DNA from: VXYK01 sp965214565
GTDB taxonomy: Bacteria > Actinomycetota > Acidimicrobiia > Acidimicrobiales > Aldehydirespiratoraceae
Reading direction: 5' to 3'
Length of the DNA: 64,000 bases
Assembly: GCA_965214565.1 (NCBI GenBank)
Contig: OZ243951.1
Span: 2,480,001 to 2,544,000, forward strand
The notes under the pieces are model-generated. The model searched no databases. It saw nothing but the letters and a program-made list of their open reading frames with translations, and was not told where the DNA came from. How positions within the stretch are numbered: position 1 is the first letter of the stretch; the number at the start of each line of letters is the position of its first letter. This document shows, piece after piece, positions 1 through 9,065 of this stretch. Made by a program: the position numbers and the translations under genes.

Positions 1-1
1 C

Positions 2-874
2 GGTCTGCGCGCGGATGAGGCCCGCGCCGAGGGCGAGTTGTTGGTCAGGACCCTGGGACTCTCCGACGAACTGGAAGCAGTCGGCCCGCTCGACAGCAGG
101 CCGCAGCTGGTCGCTTTCCTGTTGTCGGACCGTGACCATCCAGGCTCGATGTTGTCGTCGATCGTGGCGCTGCGCGAGAACCTTCGCTCGGTCCGAGATC
201 GCATTCCGATCGAACTCTGGGAAGAGGCGAACGGGTTGTATCTCAGGTTCCCGTTCCTCGGCCACGAGAACACGTCGAGTGATCTGCATGAGGTTCTCTT
301 GATGGTCAGGCGGGCATGCCTGGCCATCTCAGGGGTGCTCAACGAGGGCATGCGACGTGATGAGGGGTACGCGTTCGTGGTGGTGGGTCGGATGCTGGAG
401 CGGTCGATCTTCACGGTGGGTCTTCTCGAGGCCAGCCACAGCGATCCGCGTGGATCCCTGGACGCCGGAAGGATGCTGCGTCTGACCAGTTCGCTGCAGG
501 CATATCACCGTCGGCACGGCAGCGCCCCGGACTTCCACGGGGTGGTCCACTACCTGCTGCACGCGGACGACCTTCCCCGTTCGTTGTTCTCCTGTCTGGT
601 CCGTGCCCAGGAGTGTCTCGCCGATCTGGCCTCGGGGGCTGCGGCGTTGGATCGCCCGGGTCGCCGGACCGCCCTGCTGCGCTCCCGTCTGGAGTTCGGC
701 GAGTTGTCAGAGGCGATGGCTTCGGCCCCGATACCCGCTTTGTTGGATTTCGGCAGGGAGTTGGCCGAGGTGGCCGGCGAGGTCCAGGACGGTATAGCGC
801 CGCCTCAGACCATGGCTGCGCCTCGTTCCCAGTATCTGCGTCCCGGCGCTGTCGGTAAGGGAGGGGAGCCGTGA
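2..874 (+). CDS. Alpha-E domain protein (DUF403), 5' end outside window
   Basis: The frame is open from base 2, so the N-terminus lies upstream of the window; the TTG at 38 is probably internal. About 290 residues are visible, mostly helical, with conserved-looking stretches such as GRMLERSIFTVGLL and a C-terminal DFGRELAEVAGEVQDGI. This matches the alpha-E family of helical proteins of unknown biochemistry. In many bacteria alpha-E genes sit between a circularly permuted ATP-grasp gene and a transglutaminase-like gene; here the transglutaminase-like gene follows 34 bp downstream, and the ATP-grasp gene would be expected just upstream, off the window. That association has been taken to suggest peptide ligation or modification, which is inference. 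Family call is fairly secure; function unknown. Confidence 0.8.
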   Translation, partial: GLRADEARAEGELLVRTLGLSDELEAVGPLDSRPQLVAFLLSDRDHPGSMLSSIVALRENLRSVRDRIPIELWEEANGLYLRFPFLGHENTSSDLHEVLLMVRRACLAISGVLNEGMRRDEGYAFVVVGRMLERSIFTVGLLEASHSDPRGSLDAGRMLRLTSSLQAYHRRHGSAPDFHGVVHYLLHADDLPRSLFSCLVRAQECLADLASGAAALDRPGRRTALLRSRLEFGELSEAMASAPIPALLDFGRELAEVAGEVQDGIAPPQTMAAPRSQYLRPGAVGKGGEP

Positions 875-908
875 GACTGATCGAAGCGGTTGACGGAGGG
901 GACGCGCG

Positions 909-1874
909 GTGAGGCTTGGGATCTCCTACCGGATGCACTTTCGCTACTCCGAGCCAGTCACTGAGTCGCAGAACGAGGTGCGGGTTCGACCCCGTGACGA
1001 TGAGCATCAGCGGGTGCTCTCCTACCAACTGACATCACGCCCGGTTCTGAAGGTGCTCTCCGTGCTCGACTACTGGGGGACGGTCGTGGAGCATCTTGGT
1101 TTCCGCAGCGGCCACACCGAACTGGAGTTGTTGGCGGAGGCGCAGGTGGAGACTGCACCGCGATCGACGCCGACGGTCGCGCCCGACCCCTCAACGTTGA
1201 CCGAGGAGGACTTCCGCTCCGAGCATCTGGAGTACTTGGTCTCGTCGCAGCATGTGGGTTGGGTCAGCGGCGATGTGGTCGAACGGCGCGCCGCTTCAGC
1301 GGTTGCGGGAGCTTCATCGGTGCCGGCGATGGTCTTAGCGGTGATTGCCGACGTGCGTGCTGCGCTGCTCTACCGGCAGGACTCGACCGGCATCGGAGTG
1401 ACGCTGCCGGAGTTGCTCGAGGGGGGAGCGGGCGTCTGCCAGGACTTTGCCCACTTGGCGTTGGGGATGCTGCGCAGCGTCGGGGTGCCGGCCCGTTATG
1501 TCTCGGGTTACCTGTTCGCAGCCGATGAGACCTCGCTGGAGACAGGCCATGCGGACCTCGTAAGCGTGCAGACCCACGCCTGGATCGAGGTCGCAGTGCC
1601 CGGTTGGGGCTGGTGGGCACTTGATCCCACCAACGGGGGTGAGGCCGGTGAGCGTCATGTCGTGATCGGCTGCGGTCGCGACTACGGCGACGTGCCTCCG
1701 GTCCGGGGAGTGTTCACTGGCTCCGGAGTCGCCGCGGTCGACGCCGAGGTGCTGATCTCCAGGCAGACCGGCGCTGCTCTCGCCCAACCGGTGAGCGAGC
1801 CGAGCGGTCCGTTGCGGATCTCCACCTCGCCGCTGGCCGCGGATCAACAGCAACAGGCCGTCCAACAGCAGTGA
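909..1874 (+). CDS. Transglutaminase-like cysteine protease family protein
   Basis: A 321-aa protein with a beta-rich N-terminal bacterial transglutaminase-like domain (MRLGISYRMHFRYSEPV...) and a C-terminal transglutaminase core. The catalytic triad is visible: Cys in GAGVCQDFAHLALGMLRS, His in QTHAWIEV and Asp in WWALDPTN. The GTG start at 909 follows a GGAGGGG ribosome-binding site. Enzymes of this superfamily act on peptide bonds as proteases, amidases or acyl transferases; the substrate is unknown. It lies downstream of the alpha-E gene in the same direction and is probably co-transcribed with it. The C-terminus is a Gln-rich tail, probably disordered. Little separates this from other actinobacterial paralogs, so no specific role is assigned. 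Confidence 0.85.
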   Translation: MRLGISYRMHFRYSEPVTESQNEVRVRPRDDEHQRVLSYQLTSRPVLKVLSVLDYWGTVVEHLGFRSGHTELELLAEAQVETAPRSTPTVAPDPSTLTEEDFRSEHLEYLVSSQHVGWVSGDVVERRAASAVAGASSVPAMVLAVIADVRAALLYRQDSTGIGVTLPELLEGGAGVCQDFAHLALGMLRSVGVPARYVSGYLFAADETSLETGHADLVSVQTHAWIEVAVPGWGWWALDPTNGGEAGERHVVIGCGRDYGDVPPVRGVFTGSGVAAVDAEVLISRQTGAALAQPVSEPSGPLRISTSPLAADQQQQAVQQQ

Positions 1875-1940
1875 CCGCTGCCATGCTGTGAACCGCGGTC
1901 ACCATGCACATAGCCACCGTCTGCAACGGTGGATCCAGGC

Positions 1941-2585
1941 TCAGAGGTGGAGGCCGCACTCTGTTCTTGTGGCGCCGACCCAACGCCCGCTTCGCGGGTG
2001 GGTGCCTTGCAGCGGTTTGGTCGTGCAGAGGGCGCAGCCGATCGATGGGTAGCCCTGGGCGATCAACGGGTTGGTGATGACATTGCGAGTCTGAACGTAG
2101 CGTGTCACGTCCTCGTCGCTCCATTGAGCGAGTGGGCAGATCTTGGTCTTGTTGCGTCTGTCGGCAGAGACCAGTTCGAGCCGGGCACGGGTTTCGGCTT
2201 CGGCTCGGCGCGCGCCGGTGAGCCAGGCTCGGCGGTGTCTGAGGACCTCGTCTAGGAGGGGGGCCTTGACATCGCAGCATTCTCCGGGGACGGCGGTGCC
2301 CCTCGTTGTCGTGGGCGCGCTGATAACCTTGACGGTGATTTTGTAACGCTGTTCGACCATCGACAGCGTGTCCCAGGTTTCGCTGAAGTGGTATCCGGTG
2401 TCCAAGAAGACGACATCGATCTCCGGCGACACCTGCATTGCCAGATCGACTAGAACCGCATCCTGCATTGACGACAGCAGGCACAGGTCCTTTCCGAACT
2501 CTTCTTGTGCCCACTGCAGTGCCGAGAGGGCGCTGCCCGCGGCCAGATCTGCATTGAGTGTTGCCTGGTCCAAAACGATGTTCAT
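1941..2585 (-). CDS. cysH: Adenylyl-sulfate (APS) reductase, CysH family
   Basis: A 214-aa cytoplasmic enzyme of assimilatory sulfate reduction that reduces adenylyl sulfate to sulfite using thioredoxin. The PP-loop-like core (LLSSMQDAVLVDLA, VVFLDTGYHFSETW) is followed by the Cys pairs ECCDVK and GCALC, which bind a 4Fe-4S cluster and indicate an APS rather than PAPS substrate. The catalytic cysteine is in the C-terminal ECGLHL. Length fits the family. It is transcribed away from mcrB, with an AT-richer region of about 190 bp between them. No other sulfate assimilation gene is in the window, although this sulfur supply would feed cysteine and mycothiol synthesis (mshC at 53.9 kb). Confidence 0.9.
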   Translation of the reverse strand: MNIVLDQATLNADLAAGSALSALQWAQEEFGKDLCLLSSMQDAVLVDLAMQVSPEIDVVFLDTGYHFSETWDTLSMVEQRYKITVKVISAPTTTRGTAVPGECCDVKAPLLDEVLRHRRAWLTGARRAEAETRARLELVSADRRNKTKICPLAQWSDEDVTRYVQTRNVITNPLIAQGYPSIGCALCTTKPLQGTHPRSGRWVGATRTECGLHL

Positions 2586-2691
2586 ACGGAGCAGTGTATG
2601 GCGAAACCGCTAAAAGCTGATCGGATTAGTCACCTTTTGTAATTTTCATGCGTTCGACCATTGCTGCTGCCCTCAAGGAGCCATCAGCAAT

Positions 2692-2711
2692 GGGGGGTTG
2701 TCAGACCCCCC
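2692..2711. promoter_or_regulatory. G-rich/C-rich hairpin upstream of mcrB
   Basis: A perfect inverted repeat, GGGGGGT (2692-2698) and ACCCCCC (2705-2711), with a 6-nt loop. It lies 61 bp before the mcrB ATG, probably within its leader. No T-run follows, so it is not a classic intrinsic terminator. It may affect mcrB expression or end leftward transcripts; neither is shown. Confidence 0.4.
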
Positions 2712-2772
2712 GTCTACGGTGTGCAGCGGGCGTTGAGGTCAGACCTACCGAACCCCGCAGAGAGGCGCAACC

Positions 2773-5622
2773 ATGGAATCCCCAGCGATTGAGAGCGGAG
2801 CAGGACGGGTGACCCGTGAACAGGAGTTCCGTCGCCGCTGGTACGAGGCACACCACAGCCGGCTCGTTGCCGACGAGCGGGGCTATCGACAGGCCAAGGC
2901 AACGTCCGACGAGTTCCATTCGAGCGGTGCTGAAGCGCTCGAACTGGTTGATCATCTCGCCCAGACGGGAGATCTTGAGTCGTTCAAGAGGGGTACGCAG
3001 AAATGGGCGCCAACGGCGGTCGGGTTCAAGGGAATGATCGGTCAGATGACGCTGAATATCCTCATCAAACGTGCTGACGAACCCGACCGGACAGCGAGAC
3101 TGCTGGTCGAGTCGTTGCGAGCCCCCGAATCTGACGAAGAAGCCTTCGCCAAAGTCGGGGCGCTCGCCGATTATGCAAGGACCATAAAGCAGGGCTCCAC
3201 ACCAGGACTCGCCAACGTGCCCTTCATCTTGTCGTACTTCTGGGGCCTTGCAGATCATGAGCGCTGGCCGGTGCTCTGGCCGAGTGGCGCGGTTTTCGCC
3301 GAGTTCTTGACTGGAACGAGTCTGCCCTCCGATCCAGTCGAGCGTTATCGAACTTTCGTGGAGTGCGTTCGTAGCGTCTCGTCCGACCACAACGAGTTCG
3401 AGATGATCGCGTCCTGGTGGGATGAAGCCTGGCCGGTGTTCCTTGACGAGGTGCTGATGGATAGAACAGCGCTCGGCTTTGATGAAAATGCGCCGATCGA
3501 GGAGCGAGAGACCAACGCGCGGGTACTTGTGAGCATCGCAGACAATTTGGGAGAGTCGCTTGTCGACGATGTCTCAGCCGCGCTCGGGCGCGAGCTGAGA
3601 TACAAAACGCCCTCGCTCGAATGGTCGCAAGACTATCCCCGAGGCGACCTCTGGGTGGACTGGTACAGCAGGGAGGCGCCTGGGATGGGGATCCGCGTAT
3701 GGGTAACGAACCGTGGCGCGGCGGTCGCCCTGCGTCCAGGATTGATTCGCAAAGGCTGGCGAGAAGAGGTTGCGCCGATCCTCGAGTCCGCCGACTATCC
3801 CGGTTGTAGCGTGCTCGGTGGGCAATCTTCGCTTATCGGCGAGGATGTCGGACTCGGTGGGATGAACTGGGCAGAGTTCGTCTACGGACGATGGTTCGAG
3901 CGGGAACAATTCGCTGACGTCGATCTCGCGGCGACCGTCGTCGAGGTCGCTGAACTCTTGAAGCCGCTGTACGACGAGTTGTTGAATCTGGCTGTAGGCG
4001 AACCGCTCCCGGCACCAGTTGGCCCTGCGAGTCCAGGTGATCCGCTGTTCCAGTTCGTCGAGGAGTATCGTGCGGAGAGCGAATATCCGACTCCGGCCGA
4101 TGAGAAGCACCGCTCGGAACGGCGAGGTTTCGCAGAACTGCTCGCCCCGGACGCGTTGTTCGACTTGAGCGCCCTCCGTCGAATCTGGAATACGGGTGCC
4201 TACGGCGGCCCGGGTCCGATGCCTGAGCTGAACCGCTCCTTCGGTGCTGCAAGCGATGCGGAACTGCAACGGATGTTCGAGGCGATCCAGTACCTGTGTT
4301 GGGGTGAGGATTCGGACGCTGAGCGGATCGATTACATGCTCGCTGACGATGATCGTCGCATCAGCGGGCTCGGAGAATCGGTCATGATGAAACTCCTCGC
4401 GATCACGCACCCTGAGACCTACCTCCCGATTTTTCCATACGGTGGTGCCACAGGGAAACAAGCGATGCTCAGAGTCCTCGAACTGGGCGAGCCGACGGGC
4501 TCTCCTGGAGAGATCCAGGTTGCCTCAAACCGATTGATTCGTGAACGCCTTGCGCCGTTCTTCCCGGATGACCCTTGGGGGCTGTCGAGATTTCTGTATT
4601 GGTACCTTGCGCGAGGACAGGGACCGGAGCCGGACGGTGAGCGTGATCTCCTGAGCGAACTCGCCGATGATCTGCTCATTGATCGGGCCTTCGTTCACAA
4701 GGTCGTCGATCTCCTAAAGGCGAAACGGCAGGTGGTGTTCTACGGCCCGCCCGGCACGGGCAAGACCTATCTGGCGCGCAAATTGGCTAAGGCCTTGGCT
4801 CCGGACAGCAACCGTCGCAGGCTCGTACAGTTCCATCCGTCAAGTTCCTATGAGGACTTCTTCGAGGGCTATCGACCTGAAGAGGGCAAGGCTGGCGAGT
4901 TGGTCTATCGGCTCAAGCCCGGCCCACTGGCGATCATGGCAGAGAGGGCATCTGAGGCTCCAGGCCGGCCGCACGTGATGATCATCGACGAGATCAACCG
5001 GGCCAACCTTCCGAAGGTTCTCGGAGAACTGCTTTTCCTGCTCGAGTACCGCGACGAGAGCGTGGCCACCCTCTACCGTCCGGAAGGCGAGTTTGAGCTG
5101 CCGGAAAACCTGTGGTTCATCGGAACCATGAACACGGCCGACCGCTCCATTGCCTTGGTCGACACCGCGCTGCGGCGGCGATTCCATTTCATTCATTTCT
5201 CTCCCAACGAGGGACCGATAGACGGGTTGCTCGACCGCTGGTTGGAGAAATTTGGTGAGCCTGCTTGGGTGGGGGAGCTGGTCGCCCATGTCAACGCTGA
5301 GCTCGACGACGAGTTGGGGGGATCACACCTGTGTTTGGGGCCCAGTCACTTCATGAAATCCGACCTCGACGAGGAATCGGTACGGCGTATCTGGGAGTAC
5401 GACATCAAACCCTCCATCGAAGATCAGTTCTACGGTGACCGCGACCTGATCGACAAGTTCCGTTTCGACCGTGTATACGAGCGCTATCTCGAGAACTCCG
5501 GCAGGGACGAGGAAGTCGAAGTACTAGGGATCCCCGAAGCGGACGACGGAGCCGACCCAGCAGAGGCCACCGCCCCCGAAGCGAACGACGGAGCCGACCA
5601 TGACGGCGCTCCCTTGATGTAG
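2773..5622 (+). CDS. mcrB: McrB-like GTPase subunit of type IV restriction system
   Basis: A 949-aa protein. The last third is a McrB-type AAA+ motor: Walker A FYGPPGTGKTYLARKLA near residues 656-672, Walker B VMIIDEINRAN near 735-745, and the McrB signature GTMNTADRS near 784-792 followed by the sensor TALRRRF. McrB uses GTP hydrolysis to drive the McrC nuclease against modified DNA. The roughly 650 residues before the motor exceed the short DNA-reader of E. coli McrB. They hold a region resembling MrcB-type N-terminal domains (near 270-410) and a helical module containing GLGESVMMKLLAITHPETYL. What modification or signal it reads cannot be told. The ATG at 2773 has a GAGAGG site. The acidic, Ala-rich C-terminal tail is probably disordered. 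Confidence 0.9.
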   Translation: MESPAIESGAGRVTREQEFRRRWYEAHHSRLVADERGYRQAKATSDEFHSSGAEALELVDHLAQTGDLESFKRGTQKWAPTAVGFKGMIGQMTLNILIKRADEPDRTARLLVESLRAPESDEEAFAKVGALADYARTIKQGSTPGLANVPFILSYFWGLADHERWPVLWPSGAVFAEFLTGTSLPSDPVERYRTFVECVRSVSSDHNEFEMIASWWDEAWPVFLDEVLMDRTALGFDENAPIEERETNARVLVSIADNLGESLVDDVSAALGRELRYKTPSLEWSQDYPRGDLWVDWYSREAPGMGIRVWVTNRGAAVALRPGLIRKGWREEVAPILESADYPGCSVLGGQSSLIGEDVGLGGMNWAEFVYGRWFEREQFADVDLAATVVEVAELLKPLYDELLNLAVGEPLPAPVGPASPGDPLFQFVEEYRAESEYPTPADEKHRSERRGFAELLAPDALFDLSALRRIWNTGAYGGPGPMPELNRSFGAASDAELQRMFEAIQYLCWGEDSDAERIDYMLADDDRRISGLGESVMMKLLAITHPETYLPIFPYGGATGKQAMLRVLELGEPTGSPGEIQVASNRLIRERLAPFFPDDPWGLSRFLYWYLARGQGPEPDGERDLLSELADDLLIDRAFVHKVVDLLKAKRQVVFYGPPGTGKTYLARKLAKALAPDSNRRRLVQFHPSSSYEDFFEGYRPEEGKAGELVYRLKPGPLAIMAERASEAPGRPHVMIIDEINRANLPKVLGELLFLLEYRDESVATLYRPEGEFELPENLWFIGTMNTADRSIALVDTALRRRFHFIHFSPNEGPIDGLLDRWLEKFGEPAWVGELVAHVNAELDDELGGSHLCLGPSHFMKSDLDEESVRRIWEYDIKPSIEDQFYGDRDLIDKFRFDRVYERYLENSGRDEEVEVLGIPEADDGADPAEATAPEANDGADHDGAPLM

Positions 5623-5665
5623 GCGGCTTCGATGCTGGTGCCGTCTAGTTCGTGTCGCTATGGGA

Positions 5666-5762
5666 ACCTCCTGAGGGGAATCGGGAACACGACGCCCACA
5701 TTGTCTCTCAGGAGGTCACACCAACCCTGTCACCCCCAGCCCGTCACTTCCCAACCTGTCAC
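5666..5762 (+). repeat. Inverted repeat plus four spaced GTCAC repeats between mcrB and mcrC
   Basis: The 160-bp gap between mcrB and mcrC carries a perfect 10-bp inverted repeat, ACCTCCTGAG (5666-5675) and CTCAGGAGGT (5707-5716). Next comes GTCAC repeated at 5715, 5729, 5743 and 5758, each in a similar C/A-rich context and spaced 14, 14 and 15 bp. Such a wide, structured gap is unusual for mcrBC pairs, which normally touch. It could be an operator array or an mRNA structure controlling mcrC; no function is demonstrated. Confidence 0.5.
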
Positions 5763-5782
5763 AGAAGCGGCAACGTCTCAGG

Positions 5783-6994
5783 TTGTCGAAGCCAGTGTCT
5801 GAGTCGGTCGAGTTGGTCGAATACGGGTCGACGAAAGTGCGGCTCTCGGCCGGTGCCGCGGGCCGGCTCAACGCGGTCGGGCGTGGTGCTGTCGCGGTTG
5901 CGCTGACCGACGAACCCGGCGTCTATTCGCTGACGGCTCAGAACATGGTGGGCACGCTCGTCGTCGACGATCTCCGAATCCTGATTCGTCCCAAGATCCG
6001 GCCTGAGAACCTGTTCCTTCTGCTCGAAGCAGGACTTCCATCCAAAGCGTGGCGTCAGGAGTCCTTCGACTACACCACCAGCACAGACCTGTTGCCCTCG
6101 ATCATCGCGTTCTTCGCTCGAACACTCGCGAACACGCTCGCTCGGGGCTTGCTGCGCTCGTACCGGCCTGAGGAAGAACGTCTGGTAGCGCTGCGTGGAC
6201 GAATCGATGTGGCGTCCCAGTTCCGCCAGGCGGGCGTCCCATTGCCAGTGGCGTGCCGTTACGACGAGTACACGCCCGACATTCTCGAGAACCGCTACGT
6301 GAAGGCGGCAGCCAATCTCGCTGTGCGTGTGCCAAGGGTCAAACCTGAGGATCGTCGACGGCTGCTCCAACAGGTCGCCGCCCTCGAGGATGTGTCGGAC
6401 GCCCCCGTCCGGACCGATGACCTTGACCGGGTGCTGTTCACCCGTCTCAACGCTCACTATGAGCCGGCACTGCGCCTCGCTCGACTCCTGCTGTCGAACC
6501 TGACCTTGGTCGACCAGCGCGGCGACCGGTCAGCGTCTTCGTTCCTTGTCGACATGAACCAGCTCTTCGAAACCTTCGTGACGCAGCGGCTCCGCCGTGC
6601 ACTGCGGGGCCGACTCGAAGTCCGCAGCCAGAGTACCGCCCACCTCGGCGTGGGTGGGAAGGTACCGATGCGCCCAGACCTTGTATTCCGTCGACAGGGC
6701 ACAGACATGTACGTAGCCGACATCAAGTACAAGCTGACCTCCGATGCCCGAGCCCGGACGAGCGATTATTACCAACTTCTCGCCTACACGACTGCCCTTG
6801 ATCTGCCCGAAGGCGTTCTGATCTATTGCCTCGCCGACGGTGACCACGCCGAACGTACGGTCACGGTCCGCCACGCCGACAAACTTCTGCACACACGTGC
6901 GATCGACCTTTCAGGTCCAACTGACAGCGTCGACAGGGTCATCAACGAGACGGCCAATTGGATCGCAGACCGAGCGCGCCGCATGTCGGGATGA
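5783..6994 (+). CDS. mcrC: McrC nuclease subunit of type IV restriction system
   Basis: A 403-aa protein with the McrC layout. The N-terminal region that binds the McrB ring includes VGTLVVDDLRILIRPK. A middle helical part is followed by a C-terminal PD-(D/E)xK nuclease whose motif is RPDLVF near residue 297 and VADIKYKL near 311-318. It would cut DNA when driven by McrB. The start is uncertain: TTG at 5783 is the first start codon considered, and GTG at 5795 is in frame four codons on. It is separated from mcrB by 160 bp of repeats. The pair looks intact and probably functional, the only clear restriction system in the window. Confidence 0.9.
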   Translation: MSKPVSESVELVEYGSTKVRLSAGAAGRLNAVGRGAVAVALTDEPGVYSLTAQNMVGTLVVDDLRILIRPKIRPENLFLLLEAGLPSKAWRQESFDYTTSTDLLPSIIAFFARTLANTLARGLLRSYRPEEERLVALRGRIDVASQFRQAGVPLPVACRYDEYTPDILENRYVKAAANLAVRVPRVKPEDRRRLLQQVAALEDVSDAPVRTDDLDRVLFTRLNAHYEPALRLARLLLSNLTLVDQRGDRSASSFLVDMNQLFETFVTQRLRRALRGRLEVRSQSTAHLGVGGKVPMRPDLVFRRQGTDMYVADIKYKLTSDARARTSDYYQLLAYTTALDLPEGVLIYCLADGDHAERTVTVRHADKLLHTRAIDLSGPTDSVDRVINETANWIADRARRMSG

Positions 6995-7168
6995 CCAGCC
7001 TCACTCGAAGTCCAGATGGTGGTGCAGGTTTCTATGTCCTGAAACACCGCGCCCCTCGATCCGCTGAACAAGTCCGAGATGTCGTCCATGAGTAGAGACG
7101 GCTGTTCCTAACTCTCTGGCGCGCATCAAGAAGGTTCAGCACTCGTATGCCGCATGGGGTGGCAGATC

Positions 7169-7575
7169 TCAGTCATCGCCTGAAGGGTCCGACGCGAGAA
7201 GTGCGTCGATCACGTCGGGGTCGCTCACCGCGAGCACGGCCCTCTTGAACTGATGGTCGATCAGGTCCAGCGCCAGCAGCGGAAGTTCCGGCCCACTGGC
7301 AGCGGTGACCCAGAACTGTTGGCCGACCACATCGCGGCCTAGATGTATCCCGACTCGACGCCTGCCCGGACGGCGCTCGCCGTCGTGAGTCCGATTCCCA
7401 GTTGACGGTGATCGATGCGGGACTCAAGCTCATGCCGCGAGATGACAGACGCTCGGGCGATGTTGGCCCGGTCGAACTCAACGACGCGACGGAACGTGAA
7501 GATGCGGTCCCACCCGGAGAGCACAACCCGAAGAGTGCGACCGCTCCACTCAAACTGGAAGGCCATTACCGCCAC
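7169..7575 (-). pseudogene. Small hypothetical gene with a single frameshift
   Basis: Reading leftward, a GTG start at 7575 sits 9 nt after a strong AGGAGG site and opens a frame of 78 codons beginning MAVMAFQFEWSGRTLR, which ends in TAG at 7339-7341. In another frame the protein continues as IHLGRDVVGQQFWVTAASGP to a TGA at 7169-7171. Restoring one G in the run near 7349-7352 would join both parts into about 135 residues reading ...ESG-IHLGRD.... The two halves look like one soluble protein of unknown function. Either the gene is broken or one base was lost in a G run during sequencing. I do not recognise the family. Confidence 0.6.
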
Positions 7576-7781
7576 TGTAATCGCCTCCTGCGAAGTAGTG
7601 TCAAGGATCGAGCGGAACCCTCGACGGCCACCCCTAGAGGGCAGTTCGCCAGTTGCATTCGCCCAGGTTGCCCGGGGGCATATTGGACAATCAGACGTTC
7701 GGCACGCTTTCCGGGCGTTTCGGATCGTCGGACATCAGCCGGTCGGAGTAACCGTCTGGGCTATTGGGGGGTCACTCGGGG

Positions 7782-7829
7782 CTCACCCTTCGGGTGAGTT
7801 TAGTGCTGTGTTGTAATGTCTCGTATTAT
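7782..7829 (+). promoter_or_regulatory. UUCG hairpin and putative promoter before the DUF222-HNH gene
   Basis: CTCACCC (7782-7788) and GGGTGAG (7792-7798) form a stable stem capped by a C(TTCG)G-type loop and followed by TTT, like a weak intrinsic terminator. Downstream, TATTAT at 7824-7829 resembles a -10 element in an AT-rich patch about 30 bp before the gene start. No good -35 is visible. The rest of 7576-7861 holds nothing I recognise. Confidence 0.35.
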
Positions 7830-7861
7830 ACAGTGTCACACCCTGTTGTTAGGTTGTGGTC

Positions 7862-9019
7862 ATGTTCGATTCGGTTATCCAGCAGGCTCGGGGAGTGGCG
7901 GTTTCTGGGCTGTGCCGCGGTGAACTGGAAGGGTTGGTTGCGGGTGCTGGGCGGGCGATCGCGGCGTTGAACGCTTTGCAGACACGTTGCGCGACTGAGA
8001 TCGAGGGGCTCGATGATGGCGGGGTGAACTCTAAGGTGGTGTTGCGTGAGGCGGGGCGCATGTCGACTCGTGCGGCGAACAAGGTCGCTAAGACTGCGGC
8101 TGGGTTGGTGGATATGCCCAGACTCGCGGAGTCGTTGGCCGACGGCGCGATCACTGCTGAGCATGCTGAGGTGGCTGTGGGGGCGGCGGCGAAGACTTCG
8201 CCTCAACAAGTCGAGGATCAACTGTCGGGTCTTGCTGAGGATTGTTCGGTTGATGCGTTCGCTGAGGCGTCGCGGCGGTGGGTGAACCGCAACCAGCCCG
8301 ACGACGGCGCCGAGCTGTATGAACAGCAGCGCAAGAACCGGTCGTTGAAGCACTGGGTCAACGACGAGGGCATGGGCGTGCTGTTAGCTGAGCTGGACCC
8401 GGTCAGCTATCAGCAGGTGCGCAAAGCACTCGATGTCGAGTATGACCGGTTGTGGCGCGACGACGGAGGCCGCGACGGTAAACCCGATCAAATCCGTACA
8501 ACACCACAGCGCATGGCTGACGCGTTCGTGGCGCTGTTGACGGACACGACCCGCCGTGGACCCGGCAGCACCAGGCACCAACTCATCGCCATAGCCGACA
8601 TCGAACGCCTCCGCGGCGATGACCCCACCGGTGTCGCCGAAATTGTTGGTGGAGAAGCCTTGCCGCAGACCGTGCTCGAACGGCTCATCTGCACCGCCGC
8701 CATTACCGGGGTGGTCTTTGACGGTGAGGGACAGCCCATCTGGGTGGGACGCACCCACCGACACGCCACCGAAGCCCAAATCAAAGCCATCATCGCCCGC
8801 GACCGGCACTGCCGAGGCAAAGGCTGCGCGGCCGGTCCCGAACGCTGCGAAATACATCACATCAAGCCATGGGAACAAGGCGGACGCACAGACATTGACG
8901 AGATGTGTCTCGCCTGCCCGCTGTGTCACCACAACATCCACGACCGCGGCTACATCGTCATCAAAACCAAAACCGGTTACCAAATCATCAACCCCAACAA
9001 CCCGCCAAACGGGCCCTGA
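7862..9019 (+). CDS. DUF222 / HNH endonuclease (13E12-repeat family)
   Basis: A 385-aa protein with an N-terminal helical DUF222 domain (to about residue 290) and a C-terminal HNH nuclease: cysteines in HCRGKGC, the core CEIHHIKPWEQGG, then CLACPLCHHNIHDRG. The Zn-binding cysteines and the HNH residues look intact. Such proteins occur in many copies in actinobacterial genomes, often near mobile or repeated DNA; their biological role is unsettled. The ATG at 7862 has AGG 8 nt upstream; a GTG at 7856 is also in frame. It lies between mcrBC and a 71-bp tandem repeat, which supports reading this stretch as accessory DNA. Confidence 0.85.
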   Translation: MFDSVIQQARGVAVSGLCRGELEGLVAGAGRAIAALNALQTRCATEIEGLDDGGVNSKVVLREAGRMSTRAANKVAKTAAGLVDMPRLAESLADGAITAEHAEVAVGAAAKTSPQQVEDQLSGLAEDCSVDAFAEASRRWVNRNQPDDGAELYEQQRKNRSLKHWVNDEGMGVLLAELDPVSYQQVRKALDVEYDRLWRDDGGRDGKPDQIRTTPQRMADAFVALLTDTTRRGPGSTRHQLIAIADIERLRGDDPTGVAEIVGGEALPQTVLERLICTAAITGVVFDGEGQPIWVGRTHRHATEAQIKAIIARDRHCRGKGCAAGPERCEIHHIKPWEQGGRTDIDEMCLACPLCHHNIHDRGYIVIKTKTGYQIINPNNPPNGP

Positions 9020-9065
9020 ACACCGGGAGGGCCAACGCCCGCGAGTCTCGCTCCTCCCAACCGTC

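Noticed and set aside
979..1010. GGTTCGACCCC resembling a tRNA T-arm
   Set aside because: It lies inside the transglutaminase-like gene and no acceptor or anticodon stem can be formed around it.
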